23,415 nt of DNA from a virus. Below are positions 1-8,924 of this stretch, one piece after another. Positions within the stretch are counted from its first letter, which is position 1, and each line of letters starts with the position of its first letter. The stretch lies in IMG/VR virus record IMGVR_UViG_3300018080_001866, positions 1 to 23,415 of that record; one strand, written 5' to 3'. The notes beneath the pieces are model-generated. The model was not told the DNA's origin. It saw only the letters and a program-made list of their open reading frames with translations, and made no database searches. The translations under genes and the position numbers were made by a program.

Positions 1-3000
1 CTCCTTCTTTCGCTTTTCCACCAGCCCATTTAGCGGCATCTTCCATCATATTTGGAAGTCTTTTTCCAGCATCTTCACGGAAATATCTGGCAATCTTATG
101 CCCTCTTAGTTTTTTCATCAATACCATAATTTTATCAATCCATGTCTTTTTCTTCTCTGGTGGTGCATCACTTTCTTTAATACGTTGAAGAGCTTCTTTC
201 ATTGTCATGGTTCCGGCTCCAACTTTTTTCATCATATTCCAAAATTCAAGATCAGTTCTATAGGGCATACTAAATTTAGACTCATCAAATGCGCTTACGG
301 ATTTTTGAGTAAATCCTTTTCCTGTGGCTAAACGAAGAGCTGTGGTTGGCTGTTTATCTTTCGGAAGAATTGGTTTAAATCCAGCTTCCATTCCAGAAAT
401 TTTGGGAGCGAATGCACTTACGGATTTTTGAGTAAGCCCGGGTTTCTTTTTCTTCAAATGCCTTCCAGCAGCTAAACGAAGAGCTGTGGTTGATTGCTTT
501 TCTTCTTCTTTCGCAGCCGCTTTTGCTTTATCTGTGGCAGCTTTATCTTCTTTCTTACCGAACTCTCGTCTCAGTTTGTCTGGAATATCTTTGATTTTCT
601 TCCATGTCCACTGAAGTGCTTCTGGGCCCTTGATCACTTTCTTTTTATGGAGGGTAGCCAGAATCTTCTTGGCTAACCCTTCACTTTTTGGTATCTTTAA
701 ATTACCTTTTTCATCATAAATATCTTTATAATATCTGGAATATAGAGTTCTTTGAATTTTAGATATTAACCAATTTCTATCATCACCCGGCATAGGTGGT
801 CCAAGTTCTTTCATGACCAGCTTATGTAACCATCCTGCTCGTCCACTGAAATCTGGAGTTTTTATTGATATTTCTTTTTCTTTCGCTTTCGCTTTCGGTT
901 TTCCACCCCAGAATTCGAGAGATTTCTGGTGTTGGATATATGCAGAATCTTTAGTCTTTTTCTTGATCTTTTCAGTTGCCTTCTGTTTCTTGAGTATATC
1001 CTTCATTGTTTTGTGTTTCTTTGATTTCCTGATGGCTTTTCCCTTGATTGTCTCTTCTTGCCATTTATCAAACCATTCATCTTGTTCAACAAAGGCTTTC
1101 TTTAATTTCTGATACCATTTTAATTTCTTTTCTTTCTTTTTGCCCTTCTCTTTTTCAGCCTTAACCTCAACGGCTATATCCTTTTTATCTTTATTCCAAA
1201 ATTCATATCCTCCAGTTGGGTCTATTCCTGAATATGGTTTTTTATCTTTCGATGCTTCTTTTGCTTTTTTAGCTTTATCTTTTTCATGTTCTAATTGATT
1301 GTTTCGTCTTACCGCTGACCAATCTTCACTTTCCTTAAATGCTTTCGACATTCTCTGTGCCCAACCCCACAATTTCTTTCCAGCAGATTTTTGGATATCA
1401 AACATGATTTGCATTTGTTTGGTTTTGACTTTATGAATCCATAGAGCACCACCCTTTAATTTATCTCCCCAACTTCTATGTTCTTTTTCTTCTTTTGGTC
1501 CAATAGCGGTTGGAGAAATGGGTTGTTGATCCTTATCCTTGGTTTTACCCCACCCCATTATATCTCTAAGTTCTTTAGCTGATTTGATAACCTTTCTACG
1601 AGTTTTTGATCCAATGTCAGGTAGATTGGGCTGTTTCAGAAATTTCAGAGTATCTTTATATACATCGCTTGATTTTTCTTTTGTTTTCCCAAATGTTCCA
1701 GTTATTGCCCCCGCAGTCGGCACCATAGGTTCGCTCTTTTCAATCATGTTGAAGATTCTTTCTTGGGCTTTCTTGGGTAAATCTGCGAATCCTTTATCAA
1801 TTTTTAGAGATTGTATTCTTTCTCTAACAGATAAATATTTATTTTTAGCAATATCTATATATTTCTTTTCTATTTTTTTCCGATGTCTGGAAAATAAATA
1901 TTCATTATAATCGATTCTTTCCTGTAATCCGGTTTTGATATTTGTTTCTTTAGCTTTTTTGATGAATTTTCCAAGTAGACCGGATGTCGCAACCCCAACT
2001 TTTTTGGCACCTTCCTTGAGTTTTTCAATTCCTACATCAGTCGCAGGTTTCAATTTTTCAACAATTCCCATTATCTTTTTACGAACCTTTCTCGGAAGAG
2101 CTTTGAATTCTGGATCAGCAGAGAATATTCGCATTTTATCAGCGGTGGAAATACTTGTATCTTTTGCAATATTCAGATATTTATTAATTCCTTTAATACC
2201 TTTTTTCCGATATTTCTTGAAGAAATCTTCGGTATCCTCTTTGATATCTTCAAGAGTACTCTCGACATCAAATTTACTTAACTTCTTATCCATCGCATTG
2301 ACCATTCCGATGGTCGCAGTGAGAGTTTTATTCCCTATATTCTTAGATTGTTTTTTAAATTTATCAAGAAGTTTCTCTGATTTTGGTTTATATTTATCTA
2401 TTAAATAAAGAATTTTTTCCTTCGATTTCTTAGAAAGTGATTTAAAATTATCGCTATTCGTTATAAATTTGATTTTATCTCTTGTTGACATTGTTCGATC
2501 TTTAGCGAAGGCAACCAGAGCTGGAAGCCCCTTTTTACCTTTTTCCTTAATTCTTTCCATAATATCTTTACCTTGTTCAGATATATCACTTATTTTCTCT
2601 TTACCCGATTCTACATAATCTTTTATATTACCTTTTGAAGATTCAACAAATTCTTTACCTTTAGTGAGTGCTCCTGTTGCGGCCGCTCCTGCTGTTCCAA
2701 TCGCAGAAGGTTTCATTTCAACAGCTCCGGTTAAACTATTTATAACCTTTTTAGGAATAAGTTTTCCGATTAATGGAACTTTTGAGATTTTTTCCAATAT
2801 CCATCCAATGATTCGTCTAGGAATTGATGAAATCAACATAATCCCTTTCCATGCCGCAGATGCAACACCAGTAACTTTCTCTTTTATGGATTTCCATGTT
2901 AATTGTTCTTTCATCCATAAGAATGATTTCTTTATCATTTTAAATGGATATGTGACAACAGACCAAGCCACTTTAGCCATTTTTACAATGGCTTTTTTGG

Positions 3001-6000
3001 CTCCCATGACTGCTTTAAATCCTCTTTCACCTCCAACCCATCCACCAATGGCTCCTGCAATTCCACCAACCGCAGCACCAATTGCCGTTCCAACACCAGG
3101 AACAATCATACTTCCGATAGATGCTCCAAGCCCAGCTCCTTTCAAGGCACCTTGTGCTGCTCCAGCTGCACCTTTCGATGTCCCCATTAAGGCTCCGGTT
3201 AGTCCAGCCGTGACTTTTTGACCACCAGTGGCTTTACCCCCGGCCCATTCGTCAGCCCTTTTGACCCCACCATAGAGATCTTTGGCCATCATAGCACCAC
3301 CGACAAGCCCACCACCAAGACCTATTTTACCAGCTGTTGTCAAACCTTTAAATCCAGTCCAACCCATAGTCCCTAATTTTCCAATTCCTTTTCCAATTCC
3401 TTTTCCAGCCCATTTCGTTCCCTGCCAAACAGCAGCCATAGCCGCAGCTATTTGTACAGGAAGAGCTTTAAAAATAGGACCAAAGAATGTTCCAAAGAAT
3501 CCTTTAATCAAAGACCAACCGACCAAGATCCATTTCCAAATACCTTTACCCATCTTTTTCAATCTATTCCCAAATGCAGACATTTTTTCACCAAGGAAGC
3601 CGGTCTTTTTCAACTGTTTAGTCATTAGTTTCGTCTTGATTTTTTCCCAGATTAATCCCTTTTTCGTATCTCTATACACATTACTTAAGAAATCTTTACT
3701 CTTTGATAAAATTCCCTGACTTGTTTTGAATCCAGATTTTAAGGTCAATTGAATTTTGTTGAGGATCTCTAACTCTTTCCGAACACCTGTTTGGATTCCA
3801 CCTTTTATTCGACCTTTGAGTCTTTCGGCCGCTCCGACCCCAGCTTCTCTAGCCTGCTCAGGAGTTCGATATACCATTCCACCCAGAGTTCCAACTTTCT
3901 TGGCTCCTCTTCTTAACGCACCAGCTCCCTTCCAAACACCCGTTCCTTCCCATCTCTTCTTCGCTGCACGATACGCTTTTTCTTTTAGAGGAACTTTCTT
4001 CTTTATGGTAGCGGCATGTTCAGCGAATATTTCTTCTTCAGATTTCACATCTTTCTCACTCCATTTAGGATCGTACTTTTCGGTTTTTGGAACGACTTTG
4101 AATCCTAGTGGGGCTTTCTCTTCTTTTCTAAATTCGGTTATACTCTCACCCATTCCCCATTTTTTTGAGGCTTTTTCTGCGGCAGTCTGTTTTTTCTTGA
4201 GAGCTCTCTCTTCTTCACCAACCGCTTTTTTCCTTTCAATTGAACTCTCTTCTGCTCTACCTCTCATCTCCATTATTAAATTAACAAGTTCGCTCAATTG
4301 ATGAGATGGTCCAACCGCTTGATATTCCATCTTGAGTTGTTCAAGAATCTGATCTAACTTCTCAACAGTTAATTGGGTTCCTGCTACTTGATATGATGTT
4401 TGATTTACGCTTTCCGACGCTTTATTCGCAATTATTTGTAATTGTTCGAGAGATGTTTTAGGTCTTACGGCTTCAGCTTTTCTTTTCTCAAGATCCTTTT
4501 TTTCACGTCTTTTTTCAATGGCATCTTGTACTCTCTTAGGGAGGAATTCACCAACCCTTCTCTCTTTTGTGAGAGCTTCGACATCTGATCCTGCAATTAA
4601 TTTCTTCTTCCCCGCAAATTCGGTTGCTTTCGTTGTTAGACCAACAGCTCCTCTAAATAATCCTTTTCCTGTACCGACAAGACCTTTTCCTAAGGTTGCC
4701 CCAACAGACGCAAGAGTTAACTCTCTTTGTTTGTTAAGGGTTTTCGACATTTCTTCTGGAAGAGTCTTTCCAATTGCAAATTCTATCGGAGCAGCAATCC
4801 CCCTTAACATCTTTCCGGCTACAGTATATGTAGTTTTCTGGACAGGTTCCATTTCATCTGCAACACCACCAGAAATCATTTGACTTGAGTCTTTGATCGC
4901 TCCAATCGTATCTTCTTGACGTTGAATTAAAACATCAAATTTTTGTGCATGTACGTCATATATAAGACCCAATGTCCCAGCGATATTCTGGAAAACATTA
5001 GCGGATCTAGGAACTTCAGAGCCATATTTACTTCTCGCTTTGAAAAGCATTTTGAATGGAGAAGAGACAACGGCCATGAAATCCTTGACACCATAATAAA
5101 TGAACCGCATCACAGGATTTTGAATCAACATTCTCTGCCATAACAGTGTCCACTTTCCAGTCATTCCGGTCATCGCATTACGCATATCCAGAATCGCTCT
5201 GGTCACATCTGTGGTAGATCTCTCATAATCCACATGAACATTCTTCATTGTATCTGCAAAACCTTTGAAGAATCCTTTTCTTTCTTTAGAAACCTCATCC
5301 ATAATCGCAAGATTCTGTTTTGTTTGGAATGAGAACAATCCCTTCATGAAGTCTTTTACAGACGAGGTTGTTTCTTTTCTAGACTTATCCATTTGATTGA
5401 ATAATTTAGAAACTGGAACAATAGCTTCACCCGCATGTGCCCGAATTGTCTTATCTTTTTCAAGAACTCCACCCTTTTGCATCTTCGGGATACTTTTTTG
5501 AGCCTTCTTCATTTTTTTATCGATTGTTGAATCAATATATCTTTTTTCTTCTGCTTTGGATTCACCCTGAATTACTTTTCTAGGAGTTGATTTTAAAGCT
5601 CTTCTTTCAGCCTTCAACTCATTGATTTTATGTCCTGCTTCATCTATAAATCCTTTTGTTCGATCAACTTCTCTAGACATAACCCCTTTAAATTTATCCG
5701 CAACTCCTGACATTGCATCAGTCATTCGAGATTTAATCTTTTCAGTTGCGTCTTTAAACACACTGGTTTCCATAAACTTCGACGCAAAATATCCGAATAA
5801 TGGGCTTGTTCTAGAAAGAGCCATCGTAACAAATTTTTGTTTGTCTATGCTGATTTCACCACTTATCGCTTGACTATATTGGGAGAGTGATTTTCTAGCT
5901 ATTTGAGCAGTATCGTATGAAATGGTCTTGGCACCTTTGGCCATAGCCTCGACTGTTTCTTCCATTTTTCCAAGAACTTTAATCATTGACCTTGACATGG

Positions 6001-6145
6001 TTCTAATTTCTTTGGATCTTCCTGCTTCTTTGATATCAACTATTCGACTACCAGTGGTTCCTTTCATTTTCCCGATGGCACCATTGATCTTATCAATGTC
6101 GGAGGTCTTTGCACGGTCTATCATGTCTGAATATTTATCTGGCAT
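1..6145 (-). CDS. Tail tape measure protein (3' end off the left edge)
   Basis: One open frame of at least 2,048 codons runs from an ATG at 6145 to the left edge; I checked the frame at both ends and in the middle and found it continuous. Tape measure proteins set tail length and line the tail tube before DNA ejection. Support is the extreme length, Lys/Glu-rich helical composition, a Gly/Ala-rich hydrophobic stretch (about residues 930-1050, positions 3000-3350, with AIGAAVGGIAGAIGGWVGG) and a segment near residue 235 reading AGEAIVPVSKL, which resembles the 'GEAGPEAVIPLSKL' motif common in phage tape measures. Three copies of a domain of about 43 residues lie at 1727-2512, and a two-copy 'TTALRLA...TQKSVSAF' module at 294-492. 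An SD-like AAGGA lies 12 bases before the ATG, just after the stop of the preceding gene. Confidence 0.85.
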   Translation of the reverse strand, partial: MPDKYSDMIDRAKTSDIDKINGAIGKMKGTTGSRIVDIKEAGRSKEIRTMSRSMIKVLGKMEETVEAMAKGAKTISYDTAQIARKSLSQYSQAISGEISIDKQKFVTMALSRTSPLFGYFASKFMETSVFKDATEKIKSRMTDAMSGVADKFKGVMSREVDRTKGFIDEAGHKINELKAERRALKSTPRKVIQGESKAEEKRYIDSTIDKKMKKAQKSIPKMQKGGVLEKDKTIRAHAGEAIVPVSKLFNQMDKSRKETTSSVKDFMKGLFSFQTKQNLAIMDEVSKERKGFFKGFADTMKNVHVDYERSTTDVTRAILDMRNAMTGMTGKWTLLWQRMLIQNPVMRFIYYGVKDFMAVVSSPFKMLFKARSKYGSEVPRSANVFQNIAGTLGLIYDVHAQKFDVLIQRQEDTIGAIKDSSQMISGGVADEMEPVQKTTYTVAGKMLRGIAAPIEFAIGKTLPEEMSKTLNKQRELTLASVGATLGKGLVGTGKGLFRGAVGLTTKATEFAGKKKLIAGSDVEALTKERRVGEFLPKRVQDAIEKRREKKDLEKRKAEAVRPKTSLEQLQIIANKASESVNQTSYQVAGTQLTVEKLDQILEQLKMEYQAVGPSHQLSELVNLIMEMRGRAEESSIERKKAVGEEERALKKKQTAAEKASKKWGMGESITEFRKEEKAPLGFKVVPKTEKYDPKWSEKDVKSEEEIFAEHAATIKKKVPLKEKAYRAAKKRWEGTGVWKGAGALRRGAKKVGTLGGMVYRTPEQAREAGVGAAERLKGRIKGGIQTGVRKELEILNKIQLTLKSGFKTSQGILSKSKDFLSNVYRDTKKGLIWEKIKTKLMTKQLKKTGFLGEKMSAFGNRLKKMGKGIWKWILVGWSLIKGFFGTFFGPIFKALPVQIAAAMAAVWQGTKWAGKGIGKGIGKLGTMGWTGFKGLTTAGKIGLGGGLVGGAMMAKDLYGGVKRADEWAGGKATGGQKVTAGLTGALMGTSKGAAGAAQGALKGAGLGASIGSMIVPGVGTAIGAAVGGIAGAIGGWVGGERGFKAVMGAKKAIVKMAKVAWSVVTYPFKMIKKSFLWMKEQLTWKSIKEKVTGVASAAWKGIMLISSIPRRIIGWILEKISKVPLIGKLIPKKVINSLTGAVEMKPSAIGTAGAAATGALTKGKEFVESSKGNIKDYVESGKEKISDISEQGKDIMERIKEKGKKGLPALVAFAKDRTMSTRDKIKFITNSDNFKSLSKKSKEKILYLIDKYKPKSEKLLDKFKKQSKNIGNKTLTATIGMVNAMDKKLSKFDVESTLEDIKEDTEDFFKKYRKKGIKGINKYLNIAKDTSISTADKMRIFSADPEFKALPRKVRKKIMGIVEKLKPATDVGIEKLKEGAKKVGVATSGLLGKFIKKAKETNIKTGLQERIDYNEYLFSRHRKKIEKKYIDIAKNKYLSVRERIQSLKIDKGFADLPKKAQERIFNMIEKSEPMVPTAGAITGTFGKTKEKSSDVYKDTLKFLKQPNLPDIGSKTRRKVIKSAKELRDIMGWGKTKDKDQQPISPTAIGPKEEKEHRSWGDKLKGGALWIHKVKTKQMQIMFDIQKSAGKKLWGWAQRMSKAFKESEDWSAVRRNNQLEHEKDKAKKAKEASKDKKPYSGIDPTGGYEFWNKDKKDIAVEVKAEKEKGKKKEKKLKWYQKLKKAFVEQDEWFDKWQEETIKGKAIRKSKKHKTMKDILKKQKATEKIKKKTKDSAYIQHQKSLEFWGGKPKAKAKEKEISIKTPDFSGRAGWLHKLVMKELGPPMPGDDRNWLISKIQRTLYSRYYKDIYDEKGNLKIPKSEGLAKKILATLHKKKVIKGPEALQWTWKKIKDIPDKLRREFGKKEDKAATDKAKAAAKEEEKQSTTALRLAAGRHLKKKKPGLTQKSVSAFAPKISGMEAGFKPILPKDKQPTTALRLATGKGFTQKSVSAFDESKFSMPYRTDLEFWNMMKKVGAGTMTMKEALQRIKESDAPPEKKKTWIDKIMVLMKKLRGHKIARYFREDAGKRLPNMMEDAAKWAGGKAKEG
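294..492 (-). repeat. Two-copy short module in the tape measure gene
   Basis: The DNA cttacggatttttgagtaa occurs at 294-312 and 417-435, and an exact 22-base repeat occurs at 327-348 and 471-492. Together they encode two copies of TTALRLA-x-G...TQKSVSAF separated by a variable Lys/Gly-rich linker (longer in the copy at 417-492). The near-identity at DNA level points to a recent duplication. More copies could lie past the left edge. Confidence 0.8.
1727..2512 (-). repeat. Three diverged protein repeats inside the tape measure
   Basis: Three copies of a domain of about 43 residues occur at about 2512-2384, 2172-2045 and 1857-1727. Each has the pattern [FI]AK[DN]-x4-[ML]S-x-[RA][DE][KR][IM], then F-x2-L-x-[KR]K, then [RK]I-x3-[ILV][ED]K-x3-P. 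Start-to-start spacing is about 315-340 bases. The DNA is diverged, so these are old protein-level duplications. They may be helical units of the tape. Confidence 0.75.
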
Positions 6146-6160
6146 AATTTTTTGATATCC

Positions 6161-7060
6161 TTACGAGAGTTGACTGAATGCTTTATAAATTTTGGGAGAA
6201 GGTTTTATCGAAGTCAAAATTGCGATAACCTCAGATGGGAAAACCAACTCTTGAATACAAAGTGTTGATAAATTCCTAGCACCGAAAGCCTTTTTATATG
6301 CTTTATACATAGGAGTTAAGATATGAACATATGATCTGCGATTCTGAACAAAGGTATTGAAATCTTTGAAGAAAAATGTCAGAGCATTTTCAAAATCGTT
6401 GAGATATTTGGTGAATTCATCTTGTTTGAGTGATGTATATGGTCTGAATGTTTTATCCAGAAGGTCTTTGTATTTAGGAATTTGTTTTATCATTCTGGAT
6501 GAATTCAACTCTGGGAGTTCGTAATATTTAAAGATAAATTTGATAATCGGAGAAACATCGACCTTTGTATTTTTCAACTTGAACATCTCATTGAATAATA
6601 CATAATAATATTTGATCAGCTCATTTTTGAATAACGACAGAAAGGTTGTCTTTTTGACATCTGCGTACATATGCATTCCCTCATGAAGAGTTAAATCTCC
6701 AAGAGCAGAATTAGATGCAAAACCCCAACTTATCATATTGTCAATTAATAGAATAATCGTTTTATGTTCTGGTGTGTAGAACCCCCTGATCATTTTGATT
6801 CCAGTTGGGGCAAATATCTTGAAAAGTGTAAGAGATCCAACACCTTTATTCATCCATACAGGGAGAACCTTTCCAGTTTCGACCAACTTCTGTAAATTAT
6901 CTGATATTGGGCTGGTTCTTTGAAGTTTAGCCATCGCTCGAAGATAATTTGCTTTCAACTTGTTGGACGAGAATAATTTCGCTCCATCAACTGTTGCTGC
7001 CTCATATGTATTGATCGGAAGAGCAAAAAGTTCTTCAATATATTGATCTAATTCTGTCAT
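6161..7060 (-). CDS. Unknown protein with HEGMH zinc-metalloprotease-like motif
   Basis: A 299-residue protein of unrecognised family lies between terL and the tape measure gene. Residues 126-130 read HEGMH, inside DLTLHEGMHMYAD, which fits the HExxH zinc-binding and catalytic motif of many metallopeptidases, preceded by a hydrophobic stretch (TIILLIDNMI). E158 in FNEMF, about 28 residues on, is a possible third ligand, but this is a guess. The rest is helical and Lys-rich with no signal peptide. The start ATG follows a GGAGG, and the gene begins 16 bases after the terL stop. Position suggests a virion or morphogenesis role, perhaps processing of tail or head proteins, but the sequence does not prove activity. 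Confidence 0.8.
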   Translation of the reverse strand: MTELDQYIEELFALPINTYEAATVDGAKLFSSNKLKANYLRAMAKLQRTSPISDNLQKLVETGKVLPVWMNKGVGSLTLFKIFAPTGIKMIRGFYTPEHKTIILLIDNMISWGFASNSALGDLTLHEGMHMYADVKKTTFLSLFKNELIKYYYVLFNEMFKLKNTKVDVSPIIKFIFKYYELPELNSSRMIKQIPKYKDLLDKTFRPYTSLKQDEFTKYLNDFENALTFFFKDFNTFVQNRRSYVHILTPMYKAYKKAFGARNLSTLCIQELVFPSEVIAILTSIKPSPKIYKAFSQLS

Positions 7061-7076
7061 CTAAATCCGTCCTCCA

Positions 7077-8687
7077 TTAGCTTCTGTCGTATAATGACAT
7101 AATATCAACAAAACCACCCATTTCTCCAATATTCTCTTTCACATATTTCATAACCTCTGGATTTCCAATATCTGATGGTCCGATGTCATTTAGTGTCATG
7201 ATATCCATAAACGATGACTCTTGTAATTTCATTGGAGCCATCATTAAAGGTGGGTCAAATTTACGAACATAAAAACAAACGGCACTTGCGAAAACCAAGT
7301 CATCATGACAATCGACATCAGCTTCAACTCTTCCTGATGACTTTGAAATCAATCCGACCAATTCAAGGGCTAATCGACTTGATCTCACACTCTCTGGGTA
7401 TTGACTGATATAAGAGTAGAGAGCATCAATCATTAAGGGTCTGGTCTTTGCAGTTGTAGCCAATCCCTTATAAAGTTGTTGACCTCTCTTCTCTTTGTAC
7501 ATCATCATCGAATATTCTGAGTTATGAATCTCTTCAACCACTTGATTTCCATAGGAATTTGATTCAATTACAACAAGACCAGGATATGTAGCACAAGCCA
7601 GTTTAACGATTTTCACAAAATCTTGAACTGGGCATTTCCCTTGATATTCCCACACTTGTCGAAGATCCCGATAATCCCAGACGACAACAGCAGATTTATC
7701 AGCCCCATGTTCAGGTGCGGTATCAACTCCAATAATATAGAAATTATCAGGAATTGGTTTCTCAAATGCCCACACTTCCCCGTTGAATATTTTAATCTTT
7801 TCAATAGGTTCCACGTTTGAGCTTTGGATTACTTCGATTGTTGATTCCTCGAAAAATGACCCCTCGCTCCCCAAGAATTTAAGTTCAAGTTCTTGTTGAA
7901 TCTTTCTTGGGTCATTATCCCACATCTCGCATTGTTGTCTATACCAATCAGGATCATTAGCCAATTCCTCTACATCCTGCCAATGAATTGTAAATGGTCG
8001 AAATAAACCATTTCCCGCATTTGCATTCACATATTTTTTATAAAACCATTTCCCAACACCAACTGTTCTATTCGGAGTTGAGAGAATGATTGTTCCATAT
8101 GGAACATTATTCTTTCTTGCAACTTTCTGATTGGTTGATAGAGTTGAAACCATTGATGTCCAAGCTACGTCGATATGTTTGATAAATGCAGCCTCATCGA
8201 TTACGAGAAATGTAATTGCTTGCCCTCTAAGGGTTTTCTCTGGAAAATTCGGGGCAACTGGTGTCGCATAACACTCACATCCATTATCCAAAATGAAAAC
8301 TCGTTCTGTTCTTTTATTGAACCCGGGTCTCATCCATTTAGGTAATTTATCAATCATCCCCATAATCGTTCTTGAGAATTTAGTCGCTTCTGGGCCATCT
8401 TTTGAGATGATCCCCACTACCACATTTTTATAAAATGTGGTTAACCATGCGACATATGCCTGTGTGATGGTCGATATTCCAATCTGTCTTGATTTCAAAA
8501 CGATTGCAAAATGATCTTTATTCAGGAGATTTGTTAACTTGGTCTGCGGTTTATACGGGGTTAATTTAAGGTCTTCACCGGGCACTTCGATAATAATATA
8601 ATTTCGGCAGAAGTAGTCAAATGAATTTCTACAGCGAAGAAACTCAAGAACATTTTCTTCTGCCATCTTGGGTAACTGCTTTGCCAT
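7077..8687 (-). CDS. terL: Terminase large subunit (packaging ATPase/nuclease)
   Basis: This 536-residue protein is the motor that translocates phage DNA into the prohead and cuts the concatemer. The N-terminal ATPase shows a variant Walker A, KSRQIGIST (residues 65-73), where the usual GK-[ST] lysine is absent and a lysine precedes SRQ, as seen in other phage terminases. Walker B is FLVIDEAAF with D164-E165, and the coupling motif is IILSTPN (about 200-206). The C-terminal RNase H-like nuclease has acidic residues at GVDTA (D322), VIESN (E375) and CHDDL (D462/D463). Length is typical for the family. An AAGGGAT precedes the ATG. It heads the terL / metalloprotease-like / tape measure block and lies behind a possible promoter motif at 8723-8740. 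Confidence 0.96.
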   Translation of the reverse strand: MAKQLPKMAEENVLEFLRCRNSFDYFCRNYIIIEVPGEDLKLTPYKPQTKLTNLLNKDHFAIVLKSRQIGISTITQAYVAWLTTFYKNVVVGIISKDGPEATKFSRTIMGMIDKLPKWMRPGFNKRTERVFILDNGCECYATPVAPNFPEKTLRGQAITFLVIDEAAFIKHIDVAWTSMVSTLSTNQKVARKNNVPYGTIILSTPNRTVGVGKWFYKKYVNANAGNGLFRPFTIHWQDVEELANDPDWYRQQCEMWDNDPRKIQQELELKFLGSEGSFFEESTIEVIQSSNVEPIEKIKIFNGEVWAFEKPIPDNFYIIGVDTAPEHGADKSAVVVWDYRDLRQVWEYQGKCPVQDFVKIVKLACATYPGLVVIESNSYGNQVVEEIHNSEYSMMMYKEKRGQQLYKGLATTAKTRPLMIDALYSYISQYPESVRSSRLALELVGLISKSSGRVEADVDCHDDLVFASAVCFYVRKFDPPLMMAPMKLQESSFMDIMTLNDIGPSDIGNPEVMKYVKENIGEMGGFVDIMSLYDRS

Positions 8688-8722
8688 TTTTTAATCCCTT
8701 TTAATTAATCAAAATATCAGTC

Positions 8723-8740
8723 TTTATATTTTGTTCTAAT
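8723..8740 (-). promoter_or_regulatory. Conserved upstream motif of terL
   Basis: On the minus strand this reads ATTAGAACAAAATATAAA, 36 bases before the terL ATG. A near-identical TTTAGAACAAAATACAAA lies 34 bases before the gene starting at 17208. The shared sequence, distance and orientation suggest a promoter or operator. It does not match a clear sigma-70 promoter. Confidence 0.45.
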
Positions 8741-8856
8741 TAAAATCTCTTTAGTTTTATTGAGATGGGTCTATATATATTAATTTATGATAGAGTTCTT
8801 ACCCAAACCAAACCCAAAAAAGAAAGGATTAAGCCAATGGACAATTAGAAAAAGCA

Positions 8857-8896
8857 GTCTCGTTTCTCCCCAGAGACAAGTAACGAAAAAGGGGAG
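8857..8896 (+). promoter_or_regulatory. Possible pseudoknot leader before the rightward genes
   Basis: GTCTC (8857-8861) can pair with GAGAC (8873-8877), and CTCCCC (8866-8871) with GGGGAG (8891-8896). The order 1-2-1'-2' is that of an H-type pseudoknot, or else two exclusive hairpins. It ends 28 bases before the start codon at 8925, so it could control initiation. This is pairing seen by eye only. Confidence 0.3.
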
Positions 8897-8924
8897 GGTA
8901 TGTTAGAAAGGAGGAAGTAATGAA

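Larger units (their letters stand above)
8688..8924. promoter_or_regulatory. Divergent intergenic region between terL and rightward genes
   Basis: This A+T-rich gap separates leftward terL from the rightward pair of small genes and must hold control signals for both. The terL-proximal half carries the TTAGAACAAAATA motif. Rightward, a TTGAGA at 8760-8765 and a TATGAT at 8786-8791 resemble -35 and -10 boxes but are 20 bases apart, so the assignment is weak. The part from 8857 to 8896 can fold (separate entry). Confidence 0.5.

Noticed and set aside
494-6155. Many plus-strand open frames of 60-185 codons
   Set aside because: All lie opposite the tape measure gene, lack consistent SD sites, and have hydrophobic Phe/Ser/Pro-rich translations typical of antisense reading of Lys/Glu-rich coding DNA.
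8760-8791. Sigma-70 promoter for the rightward genes (TTGAGA / TATGAT)
   Set aside because: The 20-base spacing is outside the usual 16-18 and other box pairs are no better, so it is not listed as a separate feature.
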